Positions 56,903 to 64,000 of a stretch of DNA of 64,000 nt are shown piece after piece; position 1 is the stretch's first letter; every line of letters begins with the position of its first letter. A program made the position numbers and the translations under genes. The stretch lies in contig CAWFXE010000002.1 of assembly GCA_963819715.1 (NCBI GenBank), forward strand, positions 124,001 through 188,000, written 5' to 3'. Origin of the DNA: DASUPK01 sp963819715. GTDB taxonomy: Bacteria > Actinomycetota > Thermoleophilia > Solirubrobacterales > 70-9. The notes below the pieces were generated by a model. That model searched no databases. It saw nothing but the letters and a program-made list of their open reading frames with translations, and was not told the DNA's origin.

Positions 56903-57000
56903 TAGCGGCCACCAGGCCGCCCTACTTCGGAGCGGCGGCGAAGCCGCCGCGACTTGCGTCGTGCGGCCGCTCGTGGCCGCGACTTGATGGCGAAGCCGTC
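56903..57000 (+). repeat. Hairpin intergenic repeat, copy B
   Basis: Begins TAGCGGCCACCAGGCCGC and ends GATGGCGAAGCCGTC. Contains hairpins GCGGCC-ACCA-GGCCGC, GGCGGC-GAA-GCCGCC and GCGGCC-GCTCGT-GGCCGC. Lies between the 3' end of the ETF:quinone oxidoreductase gene and the start of the PfkB gene (both minus strand), directly abutting the former's stop codon. Confidence 0.8.
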
Positions 57001-57001
57001 C

Positions 57002-58694
57002 CTACGTCTCCTGGTACAGAGGCCCGTCCCCGCCCTCTGGCAGGGTGAGCCGGCCGCCCTTGGCCGTGATCGCGCCGCACTGCACGCAGTTCGAGGCCGT
57101 CACGTGGACGTCGACGGTCTGCGGCGCCCGACTCGAGCTGGTCCTCGGGGATCTCGTAGACCTGCGCGGGGCACATCGAGACCCAGGTCTGGGCGACCTC
57201 CTTCGGAACGCGCTCCTGGATTCGCACGTGGTTGGGAGCGTCGTCGCGGGTCGCATTGCCCGAGAGGAACACCGACGAGAGCTTGTCGAAGATGTACGAG
57301 CCGTCGGGCTTCGGGTAGTTCTTGGCGGCGCCGCCGATCTCGACCGGGACGTCGGTATCCGGCTCGACCTTCTTGTGGCCGGGCGGGACCGCGCCGCGGG
57401 ACAGAAGCCAGGCGTTGGCGATACCGCCGAACGCCACGAATCCCTTGTCGCCGTACTGGCGGACGTTCCGGGAGCGGTAGAGGTCCTTCTCGATCTCGGA
57501 CTTCTTGACCTTGCGCTCGTACTCCTCGAAGTTGACCGAGTCCTGCTTCAGGGACTCGACGATCGCCTCCGCCGCGTACATGCCGGCGTGCATCGCGTAG
57601 TGGATCCCCTTCAGGTACGGGACGTTCACCATCGAGACGTTGTCGCCGGCCATCACCATGCCGGGCACCGACAGCCGCCTCGGCATCGACCAGTAGCCGC
57701 CGGACGGGATCGTCTTCGCGCCCCAGCCGACCCGCTCGCCGCCCTCGAGCAGCTTGCGGACGAACTTGTGGGTCTTCAGCTGCTGCAGCGCGTCGTGGCA
57801 GGAGAAGGTCGCGTCGGTGGTGTCGAGACCGACGACCATCCCGATGGTGAGCTTGTCCTCCCCCATCGGGTAGATGAAGCTGCCGCCGAACTCGTTGTAC
57901 TTCGGGCGGCCCCGGAGCGGCCAGTTCATCGTGTGGATGACCCGATCGAGCGGCTTGGGCACCTTCCAGACTTCCTTGACGCCGATCTCCCATCTCGTGG
58001 AGTCGCCGGCGAGGTCGAAGTAGTCGACGGCGCACTGCGTCAGGTGGCTGACCGTCCCCTCGGCCAGGACTGTGGCCTTGGCCATCAGGTCCGAGCCGGG
58101 CTCGAAGTTGCTGAGCTCCTCCCCGTCACGGCCGCGACCCTTGTCGCCGGAGCGAATGCCGCGCACGATCCTGTCCTCCACCAGCAGCTTGTCGGCCACG
58201 GTCTCGGTGAGGATGTAGGCCCCCGCCTCCTCCGCCTTCTCCGCGAGGAAGCGCGAGAGCTTCGAGACCGAGGTGACGTAGTTGCCGTGGTTGCGGAAGT
58301 TGGGCGGCGGCGGCTTCAGCGGGATCGCCATCCGCTTGGTGAGCAGATAGACGGCGTCCTTCTCGACCTTCTGGTAGACCGGCCAATCGCTCGGATCGAG
58401 GTCGGGGAAGAGCTTCTCCATCGCCGACGGCACCATGTTCGCCCCGGAGACGTTATGGGCGCCGCAGGCCTTGCCCTTCTCGATCACCGCGACCGGGATC
58501 TCGCCGAGCTTCTCGGTCAGCTCCGGCTCGTCCTCGAGCAGCTGCAGTACCCGGTTGGCGCAGGCGAGCCCGGCCGGGCCGCCGCCGACGATGACGATGC
58601 CGGCCTCGAGCCGCTCCTCCGGCGCATCGGTCGGCGGACCGACGTAGTCCGCCGGATTGAAGGGCGGCGGGAACTCCGCGGGCTTGACGGCCAC
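57002..58694 (-). CDS. Electron transfer flavoprotein:quinone oxidoreductase (frameshifted near 3' end)
   Basis: About 563 aa. FAD motif AGIVIVGGGPAGLACANRVL, KGKACGAHNVSGAN, GGYWSMPRRLSVPGMVMAGD and GIHYAMHAGMYAAEAI, then the Fe-S region MCPAQVYEIPEDQ. The frame shifts near 57128, and skipping one base gives APQTVDVHVTASNCVQCGAI, TAKGGRLTLPEGGDG and stop TAG at 57004-57002. The canonical CxxCxxC here reads CVQCGAI, one Cys short. Passes electrons from acyl-CoA dehydrogenases via ETF to quinone. GTG 58694 overlaps the etfA stop (TAGTG). Confidence 0.88.
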
Positions 58695-59668
58695 TACGAC
58701 CCCTTCTTGGCCTTGATCGCCTCGGTCAGCTTGGGGACGATCTTGTGGAGGTCGCCCACCACGCCGAGATCCGAGAACTCGAAGATCGGCGCGTTCTGGT
58801 CCTTGTTGATGGCCAGGATGTTCTCCGAGTTCTGCATGCCGACCTTGTGCTGGATCGCGCCGGAGATGCCGAGCGCCAGGTACAGCTTCGGCGCGACCGT
58901 CTTGCCGGTCTGACCGATCTGCGCGGCGTACGGGTACCAGCCGGCGTCGACGACGGCACGCGTCGCGGCCACCGCGCCGCCCATCGAGTCGGACAGCTGC
59001 TCGGCGAGCTCGAAGTTCTCCTTCTTGCCCAGGCCGCGGCCACCGCCGACCAGGATGTCGGCGCCCTCGATGTCGACGTCCTCGCCGCGCTGCTCGCCGC
59101 GAGTGACCATCTTGGCCTTGGTCGACCACTCCGAGAGCTCGACAGCGACGTCCTCGACCTCGGCCGTGCCGCCGGTCTCGTTCTCGTCGAAGGCGTTGAG
59201 GCGCCCGATGATGATCCCGGGCTCCTCGACGTAGCCGACGTCCGCGATCTGTGAGTCCTGCAGGATCGGCCGCTCGGCGACGAGCTTGCCGTCGGCGACG
59301 TTGACGGCTGTGACCTCCATGGTCACCCCCGCATTCAGGCGTGCCGTCAGGCCGGCGCCGATCTCGAAGCCCAGGAGGCCTCCGCCGAAGAGCGCGTAGG
59401 AGATGTCGTTGTCCGTCATCACCTTCGCCATGACGTCGACGATCGGCTGGGCGAGGCCCTCGGGGGCCTCCTTGCAGCGATAGACCTTCTTCACGCCCCA
59501 GGCGCCGAGGCCTGCGGCTGCGTCATCGGCGACGTCGCCAACGACGACCGCGGCCGCCTCGGTGCCCAGCTCGCCGGCGAGCTTCGCCGCCTCGGAGAGG
59601 GCGCCGAGGGAGTTCTTGTTGAAGTTGCCCTCGTCGTCGTGCAGGGCGTAGACCAGGATGCCTCCCAT
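58694..59668 (-). CDS. etfA: Electron transfer flavoprotein alpha subunit
   Basis: 324 aa. C-terminal FAD domain: LVGGGRGLGKKENFELAEQL, GAVAATRAVVDAGWYPYAAQ, IGQTGKTVAPKLYLALGISG and AIQHKVGMQNSENILAINKD, all typical of FixB/EtfA. Starts directly after the etfB stop (TAAATG). Confidence 0.96.
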   Translation of the reverse strand: MGGILVYALHDDEGNFNKNSLGALSEAAKLAGELGTEAAAVVVGDVADDAAAGLGAWGVKKVYRCKEAPEGLAQPIVDVMAKVMTDNDISYALFGGGLLGFEIGAGLTARLNAGVTMEVTAVNVADGKLVAERPILQDSQIADVGYVEEPGIIIGRLNAFDENETGGTAEVEDVAVELSEWSTKAKMVTRGEQRGEDVDIEGADILVGGGRGLGKKENFELAEQLSDSMGGAVAATRAVVDAGWYPYAAQIGQTGKTVAPKLYLALGISGAIQHKVGMQNSENILAINKDQNAPIFEFSDLGVVGDLHKIVPKLTEAIKAKKGS

Positions 59669-60457
59669 TTAGATCAGCTTCCTTTCGTCGAGCCAGGCGA
59701 CGATCTTCTCGACCGTCTCGTTCGTGTCCTCGTCCTCGATGATCTCGCCGGCCTCCTTGGCGGGAGGGGGCTTGAGCTCGAGCACGGCGGTGCGGGATCC
59801 GCCCTCGCCGACCCGCTCGCCCTCGATGCCGACGTCGCCGATCGCCTTGGTGTCGAGCGGCTTCTTCTTCGCGCCCATGATCGCCTTCAGGCTCGGGTAG
59901 CGCGGCTCGTTGATCGCGTCTCCGACGCTGATCACGGCCGGCAGCTCCACCTCGACGGTGTCGTATCCGTACTCGGCCTGGCGCTCACAGGTGAGCTTGC
60001 CGTCGGCGACGTCCATCTTGATCACCTGGGTGAGCGACGGCATCTTCAGGTGGTCGGCCACGACGGCGCCGATCGTGTAGCACTCGCCGTCATCGGACTG
60101 CTGGCCGAGCAGGACGAGGTCGGGGCTCTCGGCCTCCAGGACCTTCGCCAGGGCGTAGCCGGTGGCGCAGACGTCCGAGCCGGTCAGGGCGTCGTCCGTG
60201 AGGTGCACGGAGCGGTCGGCACCCAGTGCGACGGCCTTGTGCAGCGCGCGTACGGCGCTGTCCGGGCCCATCGTCACGGCGACGATCTCCTCGACGTCGG
60301 TGCCACCCTCCTTGACCTGCATCGCAGCCTCGAGGGCGTGGGTATCGAAGGGGTTGAGGTTCTTCTCGCCCGAGCGGTCCAGGCGCTTGGTCTCCGGGTC
60401 GATCCGCTTGTCGACGGCGGCGTCCGGGACCTCTTTGACGAGCACGCAGATCTTCAA
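59669..60457 (-). CDS. etfB: Electron transfer flavoprotein beta subunit
   Basis: 262 aa. MKICVLVKEVPDAAVDKRID, NPFDTHALEAAMQVKEGGTD, VTMGPDSAVRALHKAVALGA and DLVLLGQQSDDGECYTIGAV. First gene of etfB-etfA-QO, the electron outlet for fatty-acid oxidation. A TetR-style palindrome lies about 70-84 nt upstream. Confidence 0.96.
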   Translation of the reverse strand: MKICVLVKEVPDAAVDKRIDPETKRLDRSGEKNLNPFDTHALEAAMQVKEGGTDVEEIVAVTMGPDSAVRALHKAVALGADRSVHLTDDALTGSDVCATGYALAKVLEAESPDLVLLGQQSDDGECYTIGAVVADHLKMPSLTQVIKMDVADGKLTCERQAEYGYDTVEVELPAVISVGDAINEPRYPSLKAIMGAKKKPLDTKAIGDVGIEGERVGEGGSRTAVLELKPPPAKEAGEIIEDEDTNETVEKIVAWLDERKLI

Positions 60458-60527
60458 GGTCGGGTCCTCTCTATGAGAATCGATTGCTTCGCGGCGGCGC
60501 GGGATATTAGCGGCTGCCCCGACTGGC

Positions 60528-60541
60528 TGACTGACCAGTCA
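60528..60541. promoter_or_regulatory. TetR-style operator upstream of etfBA-QO
   Basis: TGACTG-AC-CAGTCA, perfect 6-bp inverted repeat. It resembles operators of TetR repressors of fatty-acid degradation genes such as FadR of Bacillus, which also controls etf genes. On the minus strand, a TAATAT -10-like hexamer lies downstream (60503-60508) but no clear -35 at the right distance. Confidence 0.55.
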
Positions 60542-60597
60542 ATCGGTCCGGCGAATGGTAGTCGGACCATCACCCGGATGCGCCGCTCCGAAAGCGG

Positions 60598-61267
60598 CTA
60601 GCCGGTGAAGTGGGCCACGAGCGGCTCGCCGCCGCGAGCCCGGGCGCCAGGCGCAGAAACTGCACGTCATGCGGGTCCCCGGGATCCCGCCCCCAGAGCT
60701 GCCCGTCCGGTCGAGGTGGAACCACTGGAGCGGCACCTGCCTGCCGTCGTTCATGACCAGCTCGGCGCTCTGCGCGTCGGCCCGGTGCGCCGGGTCGACC
60801 GTGACCACCAGCCAGTTGGGGGCACCCTTGTAGCTGAAGACGGTTCCCGCGAACGAGTCGCCGGCGTACAGCGAGTAGGCCTCGAACTCCTGGCCGTTCG
60901 CCTTCTGGAGGGTCGCGCGGTAGCTCTGGCCGGTCTGCACGTCGTTCCAGACGATCCCGAGCGTGAGCCCGACGGCGGCGATCGCCGCCGCCACGGGCGC
61001 GAACACGAGCTGCAGCCGGCGGCGCCGCCTGGGCTTGGGCGCCGGGAGCAACTCGTCCAGCACCCGCGACTCGAAGCCCACCGGTGGCTCCCGGCGCGGG
61101 GCGAGCAGCAGAAGTTCGTCTGCGAGATCGGAGTACTTCTCGACCTCGGCACGGCAATCGGGGCAGTCGGCGAGGTGCTGCAGGGCGCGACCCCGCTCCT
61201 CGCCCTCGACGATGCCGAGCGCGAGCTCGGCGGCCATCTCGCGAGTCTCATGGCAGCGGGCATCCAT
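60598..61267 (-). CDS. Zinc-binding anti-sigma factor, RskA-like (two frameshifts)
   Basis: N-terminal ZAS domain with His/Cys in ARCHETREMAAEL and LQHLADCPDCRAEVEKY, one membrane helix (LQLVFAPVAAAIAAVGLTLG), and an extracytoplasmic RskA-type domain (GQEFEAYSLYAGDSFAGTVF; LVVTVDPAHRADAQSAELVM; QWFHLDRTG). Two single-base losses, in G-runs at about 60677-60680 and 60639-60641, break the end. Adding one G at each gives GDPHDVQFLRLAPG then ARGGEPLVAHFTG and a TAG stop at 60600. Repaired length about 223 aa. Start overlaps the sigma stop (TGATG). Confidence 0.83.
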
Positions 61268-61824
61268 CACTCGAGCACCTCCAGCTCATCGCGCAGCTTC
61301 AGCATCGCGGTGCGGATCCGGGTCTTGACGGTCCCGAGCGGGATGTCGTCGAGATCGCTGATCTCCCGCGCGGTACGACCCATGTAGGCCGAGAGAACAA
61401 GGGTGCGGCGCTGATCGTCGGGAAGGTCGGTGATCGCTGACCGGAGCCGATCCCGCTCGTCGGGCTGGAGGCCAGCCTCGTCGGCGCCGGGGGCCTGGTT
61501 CTCGATCGAGATCTCCGCCGCGATGACCTCCGGGTCGACCGGGTCGAGGCGCTTCATCCTGGTGTGGTCGATCGCGAGGTTGCGAGCGATCGAGAGCAGC
61601 CAGGTCGAGACTCGCCCCTTGCGGGCATCGAAGTTGCCGGCGTGCCGGTAGACCCGGGCGAAGGTCTCCTGGGCGACCTCCTCGGCGATCGCCGGCTGGC
61701 GGACGATCGTCAGGGCGAGGCCGAAGACGCGCCCCTGGAAGCGGCGCACGAACGCCGCAGCGGTGCGCGGGTCGCCGGTCGCGAAGCCGGCGAGCAATGC
61801 CTCGTCAGAGGGGTCCACAGACAT
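61267..61824 (-). CDS. ECF-type RNA polymerase sigma factor
   Basis: 185 aa. Region 2 RFQGRVFGLALTIVRQPAIA, EEVAQETFARVYRHAGNFDA and VSTWLLSIARNLAIDHTRMK; region 4 ITDLPDDQRRTLVLSAYMGR and DIPLGTVKTRIRTAMLKL. SigK-like, paired with the downstream anti-sigma in the usual way. ATG 61824 (MSVDPSDEALL) is the start; upstream sequence is divergent promoter space shared with a lipoprotein gene. Confidence 0.92.
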   Translation of the reverse strand: MSVDPSDEALLAGFATGDPRTAAAFVRRFQGRVFGLALTIVRQPAIAEEVAQETFARVYRHAGNFDARKGRVSTWLLSIARNLAIDHTRMKRLDPVDPEVIAAEISIENQAPGADEAGLQPDERDRLRSAITDLPDDQRRTLVLSAYMGRTAREISDLDDIPLGTVKTRIRTAMLKLRDELEVLE

Positions 61825-61934
61825 TCCTACGTTCCGGGCGGCCAGACGGATTGCCAATCCCGGCACCCGGCACCGGCGTAGTACGTGCGAGGGGGGATCA
61901 AGGACACGACATATCCAAGGTAAAGGAGCCCCCC

Positions 61935-62150
61935 GTGAAACGGACAAGACGTTTGATTCTCGCCGGCGCCTGCAGCCTGGCCCTCGGGATTGGGCTGGCG
62001 GCGTGCGGTGGCAGCAGCAACGACAGCTCGACCAACTCCGGCGCGCCGGCGACGAGCAACGGCTCGGCTTCGAGCGGTGGCTCGAGCGCGACGACGGGTG
62101 GCACCGCAGTCGGCGGAAGCACAAGCTCCGGCGGCGGCTACGGCTACTAA
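61935..62150 (+). CDS. Small lipoprotein with Ser/Gly tail ending GGGYGY
   Basis: 71 aa. Signal MKRTRRLILAGACSLALGIG, lipobox LAAC near residue 24, then a Ser/Gly/Thr/Asn-rich tail to the end (SATTGGTAVGGSTSSGGGYG). GTG 61935 is chosen because AAAGGAG sits 6 nt upstream. No family. Divergent from the ECF sigma gene, so a likely target of it. Confidence 0.75.
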   Translation: MKRTRRLILAGACSLALGIGLAACGGSSNDSSTNSGAPATSNGSASSGGSSATTGGTAVGGSTSSGGGYGY

Positions 62151-62175
62151 CCAACAAACGAAAGGCGGGGGCGTG

Positions 62176-62748
62176 ATGCTCCGCAGCAAACGAGCGATCC
62201 TCGTGATCGCAACAGTCTCCGTGCTCGCCGTGGGTGTGGCGGCGTGCGGAGGCAGCAACAGCAGCAGCGCTTCATCGAGCGCGGCGGCGACGAGCGGCGC
62301 CGGGACCGCCGGTTCGGGCGACACCGTCACGGTCAAGTCGATCTCCGGCACCGGTGACGTCCTGGTCGCCTCCCAGGGCAACGCCCTCTACACGAACAAT
62401 CAGGACAGCGGTTCCAAGATCGCGTGCGCCGGAGAGTGCACATCGATCTGGGTCCCACTCCCCGCTCCGGCGCAAGGCAACCCGACCTCCGGAGATTCGG
62501 CGGTCCGGGGAATGCTGGGAACGGTGAAGCGGGCCGACGGAGGCACTCAGGTCACATTCGGCGGCAAACCCCTCTACACGTTCGTCGAGGACAGCGCCGC
62601 TCAGGTGACGGGCAACGGGCTCTCCGATGCCTTCGGAGGAACCCAGTTCGTGTGGACTGCGGCGACTACCGGCGGCAGCTCAGCCGGCTCCAGCGCGGCC
62701 ACCACGACGACTCAGTCCTCGGGCGGCTACGGCGGCGGGGGTTACTAG
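62176..62748 (+). CDS. COG4315-like lipoprotein (YxFxxD repeats)
   Basis: About 190 aa. Signal and lipobox (LVIATVSVLAVGVAAC), Ser/Ala linker, then two half-repeats typical of secreted COG4315 proteins: NALYTNNQDSGSKIACAGEC then TSIWVPLPAP, and KPLYTFVEDSAAQVTGNGLS then DAFGGTQFVWTA. The second contains the YxFxxD motif; the first has Asn in its place. Tail is Gly/Tyr-rich (SSGGYGGGGY), like the neighbouring lipoprotein. Function unknown. ATG 62176 follows a GGGGG-rich ribosome site; GTG 62173 is an option. Confidence 0.82.
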   Translation: MLRSKRAILVIATVSVLAVGVAACGGSNSSSASSSAAATSGAGTAGSGDTVTVKSISGTGDVLVASQGNALYTNNQDSGSKIACAGECTSIWVPLPAPAQGNPTSGDSAVRGMLGTVKRADGGTQVTFGGKPLYTFVEDSAAQVTGNGLSDAFGGTQFVWTAATTGGSSAGSSAATTTTQSSGGYGGGGY

Positions 62749-63170
62749 GCCGAAGCCCCTTCGCGCCCGGCTACCGCTCGCTCGACGAACTCGACGATTT
62801 CGTCAGTGGGGGCGCCGGGCGTGAAGACCTCGGCGACTCCGAGCTTCTTCAGCTCGGGGATGTCGTCGGCGGGGATCGTCCCCCCCACCGTCACCACCAC
62901 GTCCTCGGCACCCTGCTCGGAGAGCAGCTCCACAACGCGGGGCACGAGCGTCATGTGGGCGCCGGAGAGAATCGAGAGGCCGACGGCGTCCGCGTCCTCC
63001 TGGATCGCCGTCTCGGCGATCTGTTCGGGCGTCTGATGGAGGCCCGTGTAGATCACCTCCATGCCGGCGTCGCGCAGCGCGCGGGCGATGATCTTCGCTC
63101 CGCGGTCGTGACCGTCCAAACCGGGCTTGGCGACGACGATCCTGATTTTTCTGGCGGTGTCGGTCGGCAC
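62745..63170 (-). CDS. Methylmalonyl-CoA mutase cobalamin-binding subunit
   Basis: 141 aa. B12-binding domain with DxHxxG: RIVVAKPGLDGHDRGAKIIA, then VIYTGLHQTPEQIAETAIQE, VGLSILSGAHMTLVPRVVEL and VTVGGTIPADDIPELKKLGV. This is the free C-terminal domain of a split mutase. The large-subunit gene lies across a small hypothetical gene (63507 onward, same strand), consistent with a two-polypeptide mutase. Confidence 0.93.
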   Translation of the reverse strand: MPTDTARKIRIVVAKPGLDGHDRGAKIIARALRDAGMEVIYTGLHQTPEQIAETAIQEDADAVGLSILSGAHMTLVPRVVELLSEQGAEDVVVTVGGTIPADDIPELKKLGVAEVFTPGAPTDEIVEFVERAVAGREGASA

Positions 63171-63265
63171 TATTCAGTCATGCACTCGTTCGGCAGCGGC
63201 TTAACCGTAGTTGAACAGGAAGTTTCTACGGTTCCCAACGCGATATGTCGATAGGAGAATGAGCA

Positions 63266-63496
63266 GTGACTAGGGGATTCCAATCAGGAGGCACAGGCTT
63301 GTACGACGTTCTCTTTCTGAACCGCTCGCACGGGGAGAAGGTGCTTGCCAGGGGTCTCGATCACGACGACGCCTGCCAGGTCGCCAGGACGGAGTCCGAG
63401 CGACGCGGCGTCGGCCGGATGTTCCTCGCCGGGTCGGAGCTGGGGCCGACCGGCGAGATGATCGTCATCGTCGAGTCCGCGCGCCGCGCGGCTTAG
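63266..63496 (+). CDS. Hypothetical 76-aa protein between the mutase genes
   Basis: Reads TRGFQSGGTGLYDVLFLNRS, HGEKVLARGLDHDDACQVAR and MFLAGSELGPTGEMIVIVES; compact alpha/beta, no family recognised. GTG 63266 follows AGGAG by 8 nt. An ATG at 63259 in another frame opens only a four-codon ORF that overlaps this start. Transcribed against its neighbours. Confidence 0.6.
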   Translation: MTRGFQSGGTGLYDVLFLNRSHGEKVLARGLDHDDACQVARTESERRGVGRMFLAGSELGPTGEMIVIVESARRAA

Positions 63497-63506
63497 CCGC
63501 AACGCT

Positions 63507-64000
63507 TCAGAACACCGGCAGCTCGGTGTAGCTGCCGAACACCTGCTGCAGGGCCACCACCATCTCGCCCTCCGACACCCGCGCGCGGGCGCAGGCCAGG
63601 ATCGGGTTCATCAGGTTGACGTCGGTCGCTGCAGCTGACTTCAGATCGGCGAGCGTCCGCTCGACCTCGGCGGAGTCGCGCCGTGACTTGGTCGCCTCCA
63701 CCCTGCCCTTCTGCTTGGTCTCGAGGGAGGGGTCGATCCGCAGGATCGGGGTGGCGTCCTCGTCCTCCTGGACGTAGTCGTTGACGCCGACCACGATCCG
63801 CTGCTTCGAGTCGACCTCCTGCTGGTAGCGGAAGGAGGCGTCGGCAATCTCCCGCTGGGGAAAGTTCTGCTTGATCGCCTCGACCATGCCGCCGAGCTCG
63901 TCGATGCGGGCGAAGTACTCGTAAGCGGCGCGCTCCATCTCGTCGGTCAGGGTCTCGATGAAGTAGGAGCCACCGAGCGGGTCGATGGTGTTGGTGACGC
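63507..64000 (-). CDS. Methylmalonyl-CoA mutase large (catalytic) subunit, C-terminal part
   Basis: Continues beyond the window. VTNTIDPLGGSYFIETLTDE, EMERAAYEYFARIDELGGMV, REIADASFRYQQEVDSKQRI and VVGVNDYVQEDEDATPILRI are characteristic of the TIM-barrel catalytic domain. It ends at the barrel without a B12 domain, matching the separate cobalamin-binding subunit nearby. Converts (R)-methylmalonyl-CoA to succinyl-CoA, or the isobutyryl/ethylmalonyl relatives. Confidence 0.92.
   Translation of the reverse strand, partial: VTNTIDPLGGSYFIETLTDEMERAAYEYFARIDELGGMVEAIKQNFPQREIADASFRYQQEVDSKQRIVVGVNDYVQEDEDATPILRIDPSLETKQKGRVEATKSRRDSAEVERTLADLKSAAATDVNLMNPILACARARVSEGEMVVALQQVFGSYTELPVF

Overview
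The window is very GC-rich and gene-dense, with no stretch of more than about 300 bases lacking a gene. It has F1Fo ATP synthase genes, a WecA-type polysaccharide initiator, LCP and NarL/OmpR-type regulators, ECF sigma/zinc anti-sigma, acyl-CoA oxidation electron-transfer genes, methylmalonyl-CoA mutase and a bifunctional phosphoglucose/phosphomannose isomerase. Secreted proteins with Lys/His-rich or Gly/Tyr-rich tails also occur. I infer an actinobacterium, plausibly of the Thermoleophilia/Solirubrobacterales kind; this rests on gene content and style, not on a database match. I saw no rRNA, tRNA, CRISPR array, integrase or transposase.

Layout. 1-7.9 kb: prfB (partial, with its programmed frameshift), an orphan DesK-type kinase, a methyltransferase, an M28-type peptidase carrying an embedded palindrome, secA, hpf and comF. 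8-23 kb (mostly minus strand): nucleotide-sugar genes, a PQQ-type sugar dehydrogenase, ahcY, arfB, a three-domain thioredoxin-reductase-like protein, a thiolase, PGI/PMI, UDP-glucose dehydrogenase, an LCP ligase, an M20 peptidase and a Kelch protein. 23-30.5 kb: the complete ATP synthase operon in the order atpI-B-E-F-H-A-G-D-C on the minus strand. 30.7-36.9 kb: a polysaccharide locus (WecA-like, AsnB, sugar transferase, DUF354 protein) with glyA upstream. 37.5-40 kb: an R2lox-type oxidase, TetR regulator and two SnoaL-like proteins. 40-43.9 kb: Sua5, prmC, prfA and a divergent NRAMP-related transporter.

43.9-48.5 kb is the most interesting block. An apbE / ferric-reductase-like haem membrane protein / Ser-Tyr-tailed membrane protein operon sits back to back with an OmpR-type two-component system, followed by a [3Fe-4S]-type ferredoxin. 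The apbE operon and the ferredoxin share a 37-nt upstream element (28/37 identical, at nearly the same distance from each start codon), suggesting one redox regulon. 48.5-52.1 kb: DUF1385 protein, rpmE, then a SnoaL-SnoaL-alpha/beta hydrolase-methyltransferase operon behind two palindromic operators. 52.4-57 kb: a NarL/PAS-GAF kinase pair, a DUF2294 protein, a CpsB-like PHP phosphatase and a PfkB kinase. 57-60.5 kb: etfB-etfA-ETF:quinone oxidoreductase behind a TetR-style palindrome. 60.6-64 kb: ECF sigma/anti-sigma divergent from two small lipoproteins, then split methylmalonyl-CoA mutase parts.

Two genome-scale features recur. First, about 100-nt hairpin-rich intergenic repeats occur in two full copies and one shortened copy at gene ends. 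Second, single-nucleotide frameshifts interrupt otherwise well conserved genes (eight sites in seven genes), mostly in G/C runs; these look more like residual sequencing indels than gene decay. The frameshifted genes are annotated across the shift.
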